Source of the DNA: Nostoc sp. UHCC 0870
GTDB taxonomy: Bacteria; Cyanobacteriota; Cyanobacteriia; Cyanobacteriales; Nostocaceae
NCBI RefSeq assembly: GCF_022063185.1
Contig: NZ_CP091913.1
Location: 6,357,061 to 6,421,060 of the forward strand
Direction: 5' to 3'
Length of the DNA stretch: 64,000 bases
Shown here: positions 8,428 through 17,934 of the stretch, piece after piece
Numbering within the stretch: position 1 is the stretch's first letter
Layout: each line of letters starts with the position of its first letter
Translations under genes and position numbers: made by a program
The notes under the pieces: generated by a model
What the model was told of the DNA's origin: nothing
The model's input: only the letters and a program-made list of their open reading frames with translations
The model's database searches: none

Positions 8428-10635
8428 ATGAGAGTGAATGATACTGCACACTCCGATAATTCTGCTTGGAATCGGCAAGTATATCACCGCCTAAAACTTG
8501 CCCTGAGTCTTGGTTTACGGCGGCAGATTTTTTTGGCTGTATGTGATGATTTACACTTAAGAAATCAAGTTGCTGCCCGATTGCATTCTACGTTGGCTTA
8601 TCCAGTGGGACAAGTTCTATATCAGCCAGCTGATGGACAGGAAAGTAGCACTCCAGCTTATCCGCGATTAGTTACATTGCGCTTAAATTTAAATGAGCCA
8701 AATCCTATAGAGCAAATTAATCAATGGCTGAATGATTATCCACCACCAGTAGTGGGTGCATCTAAGGATACTCCTGGAAGACCTTTACCAATACCGACAT
8801 TTCAAATTGTGGGTGTTGAACAGTTGACTAAACAATCAGTGGCGAGTCAACGGTTATTTTTACATTATTTACGCTTAAGCGAAGAGTATTTTTCGGCTCA
8901 GGAATCGAGCCGATTTCTAGAATCTAGTGTGCTGTTGTGGGTATCGCGTCCTTGGTTGTCGGCTATTCAACAGTCAGCACCACAGTTTTGGCGTTGGCGG
9001 ACTGGTGTGTTTGTATTTGCTGGAGAACCCACACCCACAACACAAAATACATCTCATCCAGAGCGTTTTCCCCGTTCCCAAAGTTTGAACTTAGGGAATC
9101 TTGAGCAGTCCATGTTAGATGATTTAGATATAGAAACAGAGGTTAGAACTACAGCCGAAACAGAACTTGAGTTTAAGAATGAGCTAGACTTCGCAGCACA
9201 AACACTAGCTAATTCCACAAATTTAAAAGATGATTCTTCAGCCTCAATTCCCAAAGAATTAATCAATAAGCAAAAACAACCAGAAATCAGGTCTAATCAA
9301 GTTGAGAAATCATCTCTATCTGCATTTTCTCATGTGAATCAAGAGTTGATAGACCTAGTATTAGCCACGATGAACACCATAACTCATACACAGAGTGAAG
9401 GTGAGTGGCAACCACAAGAACTGCTTTTGGAGATTGAAAAACTACACTCACAAAAAGCGGCTGGAGAAATGCTAGCGGCTGCTTATCACCAACTGGGTAA
9501 TATCTATCGCCTGCACATTGAGCAGGGACAGTCAACTTTAGAAAACTTAATGGTGGCAATTCTTGCTTATCAAGAGGCAATTACTTACGATGAAAATTTG
9601 CCACAACTGCCAGATACTTTAAATGACTTAGGTACACTCTATTGGATGTTGTATCGCACGCCACCCAATATAGAGCAAGGGAAAAATTATATAGAACAGG
9701 GAATTGAGTTTTATAAATTGGCTTTAAAAATGATTTCCCCAGAGACGCATTTAGATACTTATGCACGGGTGCAAAATAATTTGGGGACAGCCTATGGTGA
9801 TTTAGCAAAGTTTGCTAGTCCGGGGGAGAATTGGCAACAAGCAGTTTTAGCTTATAGCGAAGCCTTGCACTACAGGACAGTAGAATCAGATCCTTTGAAG
9901 TATGCGGCTTGCCAAAATAATTTAGGTACGGCTTACTGGCACTTAGCACAATACAATCAACCAGTTGTACATTTAAAGAAAGCGATCGCAGCTTATCAAG
10001 AAGCATTGGCTCATTACAGTCCCCAAGCCGAACCGCTTAAGTATGGGATGATTCAAAATAACATCGGTACAGCCTACTGGAATTTGGCTCAGTATGAACA
10101 ACCAGGGGAAAATCTCCAGTTGGCGATTGATGTTTACAGTGAAGCTTTAAAATATCGGACTCCGGCTCATGTTCCTAGTGCTTGTGCTGCGACACAAAAT
10201 AATCTGGGTACAGCTTATTGGCATTTGGCGAACTTTGCTCAGACTCCTAAAGAAGCACGGCAAAATTTATTGCAACTATGTATTCATGCTTATGAAGAAG
10301 CCGTTGCTTTGGCTAATTCTCTCGGTAGTTCGGCTTTAAGCTTTGATTTATTTGCTACTTACAATAATTTGGGGCTTGCTCATTATCAGTTAGTTACTGA
10401 TAATACTTTTAATGGGGATAAAGCAGTGCGATCGCAACATCTAGAAGCTGCTTTAGATAATCATTTGCTAGCCTTAAATGGTTTGAGCAAACAACCGGAA
10501 GCTTATCAAACGACTTTCGCTTATGTGGTAAAAACAGTCCGTGCTTTTCATAATGAATTAGGTATCCAAGGACAAAATTTGGCTTTATCTAAAGTACCTG
10601 GACATTTGCTAGCAGAAATTTTACCGAAGTTGTAG
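8428..10635 (+). CDS. large tetratricopeptide repeat (TPR) protein
   Basis: A 735-residue protein with no signal peptide. The first ~200 residues form a non-repeat domain (LGLRRQIFLAVCDDLHLRN, SVLLWVSRPWLSAI). An acidic and Q/S-rich linker follows. From about residue 340 there are at least six TPR-like helical repeats marked by NNLGTAYWHLAQY and AYQEAL motifs with a spacing near 50 residues. It is probably a cytoplasmic protein-interaction scaffold. The N-terminal domain resembles those of other long TPR proteins in filamentous cyanobacteria, but no enzymatic motif is visible and no partner is suggested by context. Confidence 0.7.
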   Translation: MRVNDTAHSDNSAWNRQVYHRLKLALSLGLRRQIFLAVCDDLHLRNQVAARLHSTLAYPVGQVLYQPADGQESSTPAYPRLVTLRLNLNEPNPIEQINQWLNDYPPPVVGASKDTPGRPLPIPTFQIVGVEQLTKQSVASQRLFLHYLRLSEEYFSAQESSRFLESSVLLWVSRPWLSAIQQSAPQFWRWRTGVFVFAGEPTPTTQNTSHPERFPRSQSLNLGNLEQSMLDDLDIETEVRTTAETELEFKNELDFAAQTLANSTNLKDDSSASIPKELINKQKQPEIRSNQVEKSSLSAFSHVNQELIDLVLATMNTITHTQSEGEWQPQELLLEIEKLHSQKAAGEMLAAAYHQLGNIYRLHIEQGQSTLENLMVAILAYQEAITYDENLPQLPDTLNDLGTLYWMLYRTPPNIEQGKNYIEQGIEFYKLALKMISPETHLDTYARVQNNLGTAYGDLAKFASPGENWQQAVLAYSEALHYRTVESDPLKYAACQNNLGTAYWHLAQYNQPVVHLKKAIAAYQEALAHYSPQAEPLKYGMIQNNIGTAYWNLAQYEQPGENLQLAIDVYSEALKYRTPAHVPSACAATQNNLGTAYWHLANFAQTPKEARQNLLQLCIHAYEEAVALANSLGSSALSFDLFATYNNLGLAHYQLVTDNTFNGDKAVRSQHLEAALDNHLLALNGLSKQPEAYQTTFAYVVKTVRAFHNELGIQGQNLALSKVPGHLLAEILPKL

Positions 10636-10971
10636 TGAGAGTTTGGTTCTGGAGGAAAGCCTAACAATCGCTCCCTCGTCTCAATCCCAGCAAAAAACCC
10701 CGGCGAAATTAACCGAGGTTGATAGGAGCTAATCACTAGTAACCAATTTACTAGACATAAATAGACAATCGTGGTCAAATATTGATGGCTCTCTAAACAT
10801 TTTCTCGATAGCATCACTTAAGCTATTAGCGTTTCATTCAAGGGAGCATCTTCTCCAACCACTCTAACGCTGATTTTGTAAGCGTTAAAGTTTTTTTGGT
10901 TCACCATATATTGTTTTACCAAACATATTGACTTGCTTACATACTACGTGTAGTATGCTTCAATACCACAT
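10636..10971. other. intergenic region and left end of the TnpB element
   Basis: An imperfect hairpin (10696-10703 with 10713-10720) lies beside an A-run, so it would act as a terminator on the minus strand. The right part (about 10840-10971) probably holds the left end of the TnpB element, with a palindrome at 10939-10956. No gene is visible. Confidence 0.4.
10939..10956 (+). repeat. palindrome at the left end of the TnpB element
   Basis: CATACTAC-GT-GTAGTATG, with perfect arms, lies about 34 bases before the TnpB start. IS200/IS605 elements carry subterminal hairpins of this kind at their ends. The exact element boundary was not resolved. Confidence 0.5.
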
Positions 10972-10989
10972 TTGAAAAGGTCGTGTCAA

Positions 10990-12066
10990 ATGCTTTTATC
11001 CATCAAAACAAAGCTAAAACTAAGTCAAGACCAAAAAATAATCATGAGTAAACACGCTGGTATTGCGAGGTTTACTTATAATTGGGGTCTTGCTACTTGG
11101 AACAACCTTTATAAAGATGGATTAAAGCCTAACAAATATCTCCTGAAAAAGTTCTTTAACAACCACCTTAAACCAGAATTTACCTGGATTAAAGAAACTG
11201 GTATTTGTCAGAAAATAACTCAATACGCCTTTGATAATCTTGGTGATTCTTTCTCTAGATTCTTTAGTGGAAAAGGTGGATATCCTAACTTTAAAAAGAA
11301 AGGACATCACGACGCTTTCACTATTGATGCTAGTGGGAAACCTATTCCCGTTGGCGGTAAATCAATAAAGCTACCTACAATTGGATGGGTAAGAACTTAC
11401 GAGATTTTACCTCATACTACTTGTAAATCAATCACAATATCACGCACTGCTGATAGTTGGTTTATTGCCTTCGCTTACGAGCAGAAACATGAACCAACCG
11501 TTAAGCAACACGATGTTGTTGGCGTTGATTTAGGTGTCAAGGAACTGGCAACACTCTCTACAGGTGTTGTTTTTCCTAATCCCAAGCATTACAAAACTAA
11601 TCTAGAAAAACTGAGAAGATTATCTAGAAGGTTTGCCAGAAAAAACAAAGTGTCTAACAACCGATATAAAGCTAAAATTCAACTCGCTAAACATCATTCT
11701 AGGGTAGCAAATCTCCGAAAAGATACTCTTCACAAAATCACTACTTTCTTATGCAAAAACCACGCAAAAATAGTAGTAGAAGATTTAAACGTTTCGGGGA
11801 TGTTATTTAACCATAAATTGTCCCAAGTCATTGCTGATTGTAGTTTCCATGAGTTCAAAAGGCAGTTGGAATATAAAGCTAAAAAGTTTGGTTGTGAAAT
11901 AATTATTGCAGATCGCTGGTATCCATCCAGTAAAACCTGTTCCAATTGTGGACATATTCAAGATATGCCACTCAAAGAAAGAACCTACAACTGTGGTAGT
12001 TGTGGTCATTCAATGGACAGGGATTTAAACGCAGCAATCAATTTATCGAGGTTGGCTAAACCTTGA
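10990..12066 (+). CDS. tnpB: TnpB, RNA-guided nuclease of the IS200/IS605 superfamily
   Basis: A 358-residue, apparently intact TnpB. The RuvC catalytic residues are visible as D180 (VVGVDLGVKEL), E264 (IVVEDLNVSGM) and D345 (MDRDLNAAINL). A four-cysteine zinc finger (CSNCGH ... CGSCGH) lies just before the last Asp. The N-terminal MLLSIKTKLKLSQDQK is typical. The ATG at 10990 is chosen because the family starts there; an earlier ATG at 10972 adds six residues. No TnpA transposase gene is nearby, so the element is either a lone TnpB or depends on TnpA in trans. A guide (omega) RNA would be expected at the 3' end of the gene and just beyond. Confidence 0.9.
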   Translation: MLLSIKTKLKLSQDQKIIMSKHAGIARFTYNWGLATWNNLYKDGLKPNKYLLKKFFNNHLKPEFTWIKETGICQKITQYAFDNLGDSFSRFFSGKGGYPNFKKKGHHDAFTIDASGKPIPVGGKSIKLPTIGWVRTYEILPHTTCKSITISRTADSWFIAFAYEQKHEPTVKQHDVVGVDLGVKELATLSTGVVFPNPKHYKTNLEKLRRLSRRFARKNKVSNNRYKAKIQLAKHHSRVANLRKDTLHKITTFLCKNHAKIVVEDLNVSGMLFNHKLSQVIADCSFHEFKRQLEYKAKKFGCEIIIADRWYPSSKTCSNCGHIQDMPLKERTYNCGSCGHSMDRDLNAAINLSRLAKP

Positions 12067-12160
12067 AAGCTTATGGAGGGATAGCTGCTCCCATGCTCCC
12101 AGTGAAGTAAGAAATAAATGTCTAGACTTGTCTAGGATTTATATAGCAGAAGTCCGAATT
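12020..12160 (+). ncRNA. candidate omega RNA region and right end of the TnpB element
   Basis: By family rule, the TnpB guide RNA overlaps the end of tnpB and ends at the right terminus of the element. This stretch holds the tnpB end, a GGAGGGATAGCTGCTCCC hairpin-forming segment and a TCTAGACTTGTCTAGG small palindrome. No boundaries can be fixed without a second copy of the element. The call rests on family knowledge more than on sequence. Confidence 0.3.
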
Positions 12161-12195
12161 ACGATGACATACAGCGATACCGAAATCTAAAAATC

Positions 12196-12309
12196 TTAGC
12201 TAATGCCTAAAGCAACCAAAACTAAAGTTGTGACGAGCAATGTAGCAAACGCACCCTGCAAAGCATATTGACGTTGCTGCTCTTGGTTGGGGTAGGTGGC
12301 GTAGTACAT
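12196..12309 (-). pseudogene. 3' half of an IS-interrupted psb34-like gene
   Basis: It encodes 37 residues, MYYATYPNQEQQRQYALQ followed by a transmembrane segment (GAFATLLVTTLVLVALGIS). Joined to the other half (13456-13512) across the IS, with one TTT duplicate removed, it gives a continuous 56-residue protein of the ssl1498/Psb34 family; the junction reads ...NEPK-MYYATYP, against EPKVYQAEPP in the intact gene at 7951. The IS end supplies a GGAG 9 bases before the ATG at 12309, so this membrane half might still be translated on its own. Confidence 0.8.
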
Positions 12310-12312
12310 TTT

Positions 12313-13455
12313 AGACATCTCCGAAAACAGTCAAAGCCTTTGTTTGGCTAGGCTGTAGCCACTAAATGCAATCATCTTAAATTAGCTATTCTGTACGATG
12401 AAATAAGACTTTGAGATATTTGCTGTTGATAATTAGGCAAAAATATCTAGTTATATGCGATAATTTTAACCTGATGATATAGCTGATATTTCTAATGGTA
12501 ATATTAGCCCTCGAATCCGTAACCTTACTAGCCCACAAATCGTCAAAATTACTTGCTTATATTTGCGGGTATTTAACCTAAATCTCTCTTGGACAACTCG
12601 AAAGATTTTGACTGACCGTATTCGATGTTCAACAAAGATTCGTTTAGATGAAAATATTTTGTTCTGTTCTTTCTGTTCAGTTGTTAGTTCTTGATTTCTT
12701 GGTTTCTTAATTGGAGTTGTAATTAAATCTTCTCCAAGATATGCCTTATCTCCTTTAAATCTTTGTTTGGCATCAAACTCTGAACGATATTCTCGGAACA
12801 AAGTTATATCGCTTTTTGGACCAGGTTCACCTGCCACAACATCAACGATATCACTAGCATCAGGTAAAATAATCATTTGAGTTTTAAATGTATGATTACT
12901 CTTCTTACCTGAAAAATATTTCTTTTGTTCATCATTGTCTCTAGGTCTTTCTCTGACTTGTTCATAGCTATCTACTATTAATTCATATTCTGTGAGCATT
13001 TCTTTTACTACTTCATAGTCAGAAGCGTTTTTTTTTACTTGTTCAAGCAAACTTGATGGCAGTAATTCTCGCAAGTTAGGCAACCAATAGTTAAACGTAT
13101 CGTTGGCTGTAGACTCACTTACTTCAAACTGAATACCTAGAAGTTGAAAGGTTGTCAGATGTCGGAGATACACTAAAGTTAAAATGATTTGTTCAGAAAT
13201 AGATAATTTTGGTTTCCGACCTCCTCCACCAGCAATAATTCTCACTTTCTTAGATTCCAGTAAAGCTTTTTTTTCATGATATAATCTTTCCCCATTTATG
13301 ATTAATTGTTGTAACTGTTCATATTCCAGACCTATTAACCTTTGGGTTTGTTTAGGATTCTCTTCAATGTAATTCAGTATATTGCTCATGCTTCTGTGTC
13401 AAAATAACGCTTTAATGTTCTTTTATCACAGAATAATACTATTTTGGAGATGTCT
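12313..13455 (-). mobile_element. IS5-type insertion sequence (1143 bp)
   Basis: The ends are inverted repeats: AGACATCTCC-GAAAACAGT on the left and, read inward from the right, AGACATCTCC-AAAATAGT. The element is flanked by 3-bp direct repeats TTT (12310-12312 and 13456-13458). Removing the element and one TTT restores an uninterrupted psb34-like frame, which fixes the boundaries. A 3-bp duplication fits some IS5 subgroups. Confidence 0.85.
12466..13389 (-). CDS. IS5-family DDE transposase
   Basis: A 307-residue protein. An N-terminal helix-turn-helix region (LSISEQIILTLVYLRHLTTFQLLGI) precedes a DDE domain of the DDE_4/HARBI1-like type: IVDSYEQ, KGDKAYLGE and VEHRIRSVK contain the likely catalytic D, D and E. 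It appears full length without internal stops, so it may still be active. It lies inside terminal inverted repeats at 12313 and 13455. Confidence 0.85.
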   Translation of the reverse strand: MSNILNYIEENPKQTQRLIGLEYEQLQQLIINGERLYHEKKALLESKKVRIIAGGGGRKPKLSISEQIILTLVYLRHLTTFQLLGIQFEVSESTANDTFNYWLPNLRELLPSSLLEQVKKNASDYEVVKEMLTEYELIVDSYEQVRERPRDNDEQKKYFSGKKSNHTFKTQMIILPDASDIVDVVAGEPGPKSDITLFREYRSEFDAKQRFKGDKAYLGEDLITTPIKKPRNQELTTEQKEQNKIFSSKRIFVEHRIRSVKIFRVVQERFRLNTRKYKQVILTICGLVRLRIRGLILPLEISAISSG

Positions 13456-13512
13456 TTTGGGTTCATTAGCGTAGTTATTTAAAACGCCTGCTTCGTTAAC
13501 GGTGGTATACAT
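13456..13512 (-). pseudogene. 5' half of the IS-interrupted psb34-like gene
   Basis: It encodes MYTTVNEAGVLNNYANEPK, closely similar to the first 19 residues of the intact Psb34 at 7951. An AGGA ribosome binding site lies 8 bases before the ATG at 13512. The frame is cut by the IS after the codon for lysine 19. Confidence 0.8.
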
Positions 13513-13765
13513 AATGTTTTCCTGTATTTGTTACTTTATGTAAACTAATTTAACAATATTGTTACAAACTGTCAATAGAACTTGACAAACAATAGTAGAT
13601 GACTGTAATAAGAACCACTTATCTTGGGGCATTTTCTGAGAAGAAGAAGCGATCGCATAACCGCCCAGCGTATCTGAACGCCTACTGTGAGCGGGTACGC
13701 CATTGAACTGCGCCCAGTGTGGAGGCGATCGCAGGTTGGCATATAGCTTTTTTGCACACATCTAT
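13513..13765. other. upstream region of the interrupted psb34-like gene
   Basis: This stretch should contain the promoter of the interrupted gene (reading leftwards). It also carries two HIP1-like GCGATCGC sites and a GC-rich repeat-like block (13650-13735). No protein-coding frame looks real. Confidence 0.4.
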
Positions 13766-14050
13766 CTATACTTGACGCAAGTCCTGATTAACAAACGGCT
13801 ATTAACCCATTTTCTTCGCTGAAAGCGCGGATGGGTGGGTGTTAAAAATTCAATTGGCAAAATAATGGCTGAATTCCTCTGAGTACAATACTTTGCAGCA
13901 ATACGAATCACTTAAACACCCGCGCGCCTTATCTGGACTAGATTTCAGCCATTTGTACCCAATTTCAATAATATGGTTTATACTATGATTGTCGCATTCG
14001 CGCACCCGAACCTTGAAAATCTAATACAGAGTGGGTTTTCAGCTACCGCT
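13766..14050 (+). promoter_or_regulatory. probable CRISPR leader
   Basis: A non-coding 285-bp stretch directly before the first complete repeat, on the side away from the decayed terminal repeat. It contains TATACT (13979-13984), a possible -10 box, and a CGCACCCGAACCTTGAAAA segment of the kind seen ahead of cyanobacterial arrays. The direction agrees with the crRNA handle at the 3' end of the repeat. Confidence 0.6.
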
Positions 14051-16185
14051 ATTGCAATTTCACTAACTCCCTATTAGGGATTGAAACCCCGCAGTTTAGA
14101 GTTGCGGGAAATTTGGTTTAATGATTGCAATTTCACTAACTCCCTATTAGGGATTGAAACGTGTGGGTAGCAACAGTAGCCTGGAGTGCAGCGAATTGCA
14201 ATTTCACTAACTCCCTATTAGGGATTGAAACCCAAAATGGGACTAACAGACTTAGACCCCACTATCCATTGCAATTTCACTAACTCCCTATTAGGGATTG
14301 AAACTTTTGATATTATTCGCTTCATAAATCAAGCATTTAAATTGCAATTTCACTAACTCCCTATTAGGGATTGAAACTTATTTACGGGCAAAGTATTTGT
14401 TCATGTTTTGGCATTGCAATTTCACTAACTCCCTATTAGGGATTGAAACATTATTTCAACCCTCCTCGGTACAATCCGACGGGAATTGCAATTTCACTAA
14501 CTCCCTATTAGGGATTGAAACTCCCAGGATGGGTGATTGACACACAACCCATCATAAATTGCAATTTCACTAACTCCCTATTAGGGATTGAAACAACATT
14601 AAAGACAGTTTCATAAATGCCGTCGATAATTGCAATTTCACTAACTCCCTATTAGGGATTGAAACCAGCAGTCTGACTAACTACACCATGAAATAGCTCA
14701 TGGGATTGCAATTTCACTAACTCCCTATTAGGGATTGAAACGCCTGCAAAATTACTAGTTGCTGCTGGGCTTGTGTTGCCAGAGATTGCAATTTCACTAA
14801 CTCCCTATTAGGGATTGAAACAGGCTCAACGGGCGGGCTATTCGCTAGCTGCGTCTGATTGCAATTTCACTAACTCCCTATTAGGGATTGAAACTTGAAA
14901 TTGAACCGGGAGGAGGGGACAATAATTCAAATTGCAATTTCACTAACTCCCTATTAGGGATTGAAACTTATCATGCTTAGAACTGCTAAACGAAATTGAG
15001 ATTGCAATTTCACTAACTCCCTATTAGGGATTGAAACAAAAAGACTCTTAGTACCAGGACTCATGTTTGATTGCAATTTCACTAACTCCCTATTAGGGAT
15101 TGAAACACTCGCTCTATGTACCAATGCCACAGTGCGTATAAAATTGCAATTTCACTAACTCCCTATTAGGGATTGAAACAGGTACAACCCTTCATCTTCT
15201 GGATTTTTCTTAAAATTGCAATTTCACTAACTCCCTATTAGGGATTGAAACGCCAATTCTATCAACAAAAGTAAGCTCGAAAGAAATTGCAATTTCACTA
15301 ACTCCCTATTAGGGATTGAAACGCAAATTATTAATCCTGCTGGCGGTATTCTTTGGAATTGCAATTTCACTAACTCCCTATTAGGGATTGAAACCAGAGT
15401 ATCCAAAGTGCTGCGGGTGCGCTCGTAAATTGCAATTTCACTAACTCCCTATTAGGGATTGAAACCGCTAATTCCGTACTACCGGGTATTCAGGCTTGCT
15501 CCCACTATTGCAATTTCACTAACTCCCTATTAGGGATTGAAACAGGAGGCAAGTACCTGCCTCCGGCGGGAGTGGGAGATTGCAATTTCACTAACTCCCT
15601 ATTAGGGATTGAAACTTCAGAGGTCGAAATGGCAGAAAAAGCCCTTGGGCTAATTGCAATTTCACTAACTCCCTATTAGGGATTGAAACAATTGTCGCAC
15701 TAGTATCCGGCTTGGCAAGGTTATTGCAATTTCACTAACTCCCTATTAGGGATTGAAACCGCCATTCCTGAGAAATACACCCAGTAGGGGATGATTGCAA
15801 TTTCACTAACTCCCTATTAGGGATTGAAACCAATCAACCATCCCCAGTTTCACCACTCGGATTAATGGCAATTGCAATTTCACTAACTCCCTATTAGGGA
15901 TTGAAACATGCCAAACTACAATGAATTCCCTGAAATATCAGAATTGCAATTTCACTAACTCCCTATTAGGGATTGAAACTTTTCTTCGGAGCGCGCCGAT
16001 TGGCACTCGTATCATTGCAATTTCACTAACTCCCTATTAGGGATTGAAACGTACTAGTTCCGTGCTACCGGGTATTCAGGCTTGCATTGCAATTTCACTA
16101 ACTCCCTATTAGGGATTGAAACCTTGTATTTGGGTAAGAGCGATTCGTTATTAAGCAGCATTGCAATTTCACTAACTCCCTATTA
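14051..16185 (+). CRISPR. CRISPR array: 29 complete repeats, 1 truncated repeat, 29 spacers
   Basis: The 37-nt repeat (14051-14087 is copy 1) starts ATTGCAATTTCAC and ends GGGATTGAAAC. All 29 complete copies appear identical. The 30th (16160-16185) keeps only the first 26 bases and marks the old, distal end. Spacers are 32 to 43 nt, mostly 34-36. TCCC-TATTA-GGGA in the repeat forms a short hairpin, and the ATTGAAAC end would be the 8-nt crRNA 5' handle of type I or III systems, so transcription runs left to right. No cas gene is in the window. Identical repeats suggest the array is maintained, with Cas proteins supplied from elsewhere. Spacers 20 (15466-15506) and 28 (16051-16085) are near duplicates. 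Confidence 0.97.
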
Positions 16186-16218
16186 ATCCAGGTTTTCGGT
16201 TGATTCAGCAAGCCCTAT

Positions 16219-17700
16219 TTAGAGGAATTTAAATCCACGTTGGTAAATTTCACGCGCGTAGTCTGTCCACATTCCTTGTCCCCAATAGCGGAAGCAACTT
16301 GTTTGTAGTAAAAGATTGTGTACTAGTGCTTGACGGTATTCAGATGTTTGTGTAATAGATTCTTCTGAATTATTCAGTAGTAAATTATCAAATTTTTGAT
16401 GAAATAAACTGCTTAATTCATACATGGGAGATAAGACATTTTCATATCCTTTTACCCAACTAATATGATTTGTCCAAGATGCTCCATCCATGTGAAAATT
16501 TGGATTAATTTGTTTTAATTCTTGGATGGCATTTTCTACGGCTTCAGTTTGACAATTTTCTGGGTTGACTCTTTGCCATATTTGGTGTTGTCCTACTGGT
16601 TGACACTCAGGAAAGTTTTCTGATTTACAACCAGCATCGGCGATTAATTCTAAATATTCTGTGCCGCACACTCCAACAGTTCCCGATTTACCGCCGTCGT
16701 TATTTACCATATCCCCCCAAGCTTGTTTAAAAGCACTGGGAAATTCATTCATCATTACGCCGCCGTTTTCACCATCACCAATTTGACTCACTATTGGTGG
16801 TATCGATACGTTTCCTAATTTTTGTGGAGATAGGGTTTTGGCTTCATAATAAGGTTGCATCTGAGCGACTAATTTTGTATCTGAACCTTGAGTTTTAATT
16901 AAGGCAGTAATACTAATGGTTTCGCCTTGGGAATTACGAGCAACTAAACGATGTGGTAAATGTTTATGAGTTAGAGATTGACCATCAATTGTTTCTACAG
17001 AATGTTCTTGCACAAGTAGCCAACGATAGCCACATTCTTTAAGTGCTTTGATAAATGCAAATAAAGTATCTGGGTGATTTGGTAAGTGCATTTCTGGCGG
17101 AGAAAATCCTTTAACTCGCGCTAATGCTTCCCAGCCAAAAATTGCTGCAAAATGCTGTTGCCATGCCAATATATGCAATTTAATATCTGAGATGGGAGTA
17201 GATGGTATAACAGCATGACCCCACATTGTCCCCAGCCATTCTACATAGGGTTGATAGGTGCGATCGCAAGTAATGCGCTTGAGGTTGTCTATAATATCGT
17301 TGCGTCCCATTTGGCTGAGTCCCCACAGCAGATTACCAGAGTAATCGAGCATGACACGGGGATTGCAACCTTGATTTACCAGTTCGGGAATAAAATCCCC
17401 CATGCGGCTGTAGCAATAAGCAAAGGGTGTGGCGTTGTGGTTGTCCCCTTCTTGGGGATGTTCAAACATATATTGCAGATTACTGATGAGTTTACCATCA
17501 TGCCCAGCCGGGATCGTCGGTTGGTGCATATGTAAGGCGATCGCAAATACTGCATTGATATTTTCTAATTTGAGGTTGGTTGTTGGTAAAAATACAGGCG
17601 TGTCATGGTTAACAACTCTTGTCACCTCTGCTTCCCAGCCGGAAATGTTCGGTAAGTCATCAATCTTTTCTGATGGAAGGGTGGTAGGAAAATCCAGCAT
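16219..17700 (-). CDS. glycoside hydrolase family 57 protein
   Basis: A 493-residue protein. The GH57 signature is clear: ALHMHQPTIPAG near residue 60, GFSPPEMHLP (candidate nucleophile Glu) and QIGDGENGGVMMNEFP (candidate acid Asp region). GH57 enzymes cleave or rearrange alpha-glucans such as glycogen, so a role in glycogen or alpha-glucan metabolism is likely, but activity is not certain. The ATG at 17700 has GGAG 10 bases upstream. A TTG at 17715 is in frame but would place that GGAG inside the gene. The gene starts right beside an AATTCGT tandem repeat and ends 33 bases from the CRISPR array. Confidence 0.82.
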   Translation of the reverse strand: MLDFPTTLPSEKIDDLPNISGWEAEVTRVVNHDTPVFLPTTNLKLENINAVFAIALHMHQPTIPAGHDGKLISNLQYMFEHPQEGDNHNATPFAYCYSRMGDFIPELVNQGCNPRVMLDYSGNLLWGLSQMGRNDIIDNLKRITCDRTYQPYVEWLGTMWGHAVIPSTPISDIKLHILAWQQHFAAIFGWEALARVKGFSPPEMHLPNHPDTLFAFIKALKECGYRWLLVQEHSVETIDGQSLTHKHLPHRLVARNSQGETISITALIKTQGSDTKLVAQMQPYYEAKTLSPQKLGNVSIPPIVSQIGDGENGGVMMNEFPSAFKQAWGDMVNNDGGKSGTVGVCGTEYLELIADAGCKSENFPECQPVGQHQIWQRVNPENCQTEAVENAIQELKQINPNFHMDGASWTNHISWVKGYENVLSPMYELSSLFHQKFDNLLLNNSEESITQTSEYRQALVHNLLLQTSCFRYWGQGMWTDYAREIYQRGFKFL

Positions 17701-17725
17701 TGCTGATGACTCCAAGGCTAATTTA

Positions 17726-17751
17726 TAATTCGTAATTCGTAATTCGTAATT
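17726..17751 (+). repeat. AATTCGT heptanucleotide tandem repeat
   Basis: Three to four copies of TAATTCG lie directly upstream of the GH57 gene. Related short blocks occur at about 1530-1550 and 59281-59304. Confidence 0.75.
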
Positions 17752-17934
17752 TTTAACACTTTACTTAAATTACTCTTACTTAAGTAAGATAGCACCTAGC
17801 CCTGGGAATGAGAAATTTTGATTATGTAAACTTTCAACCCGCGTTCGCCTTTGCCGTTAACGTAGACTAGGCGGGTTTTGTCTGTGTAGGCTAATTAGTG
17901 TGATGGGCTGCTTTCCGTCATGGGTGCATTTCCA

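Noticed and set aside
10696..10720. Terminator for the TPR gene
   Set aside because: The hairpin has a mismatch and its T-tract would be on the minus strand, so it does not fit the plus-strand gene.
13531..13761. Short open frames on the minus strand left of the CRISPR leader
   Set aside because: They run through HIP1 and GC-rich repeat DNA and overlap the expected psb34-like promoter region.
14051..16185. Assigning the array to one CRISPR subtype
   Set aside because: The repeat and handle fit type I and III systems, but without cas genes the subtype is not decidable.
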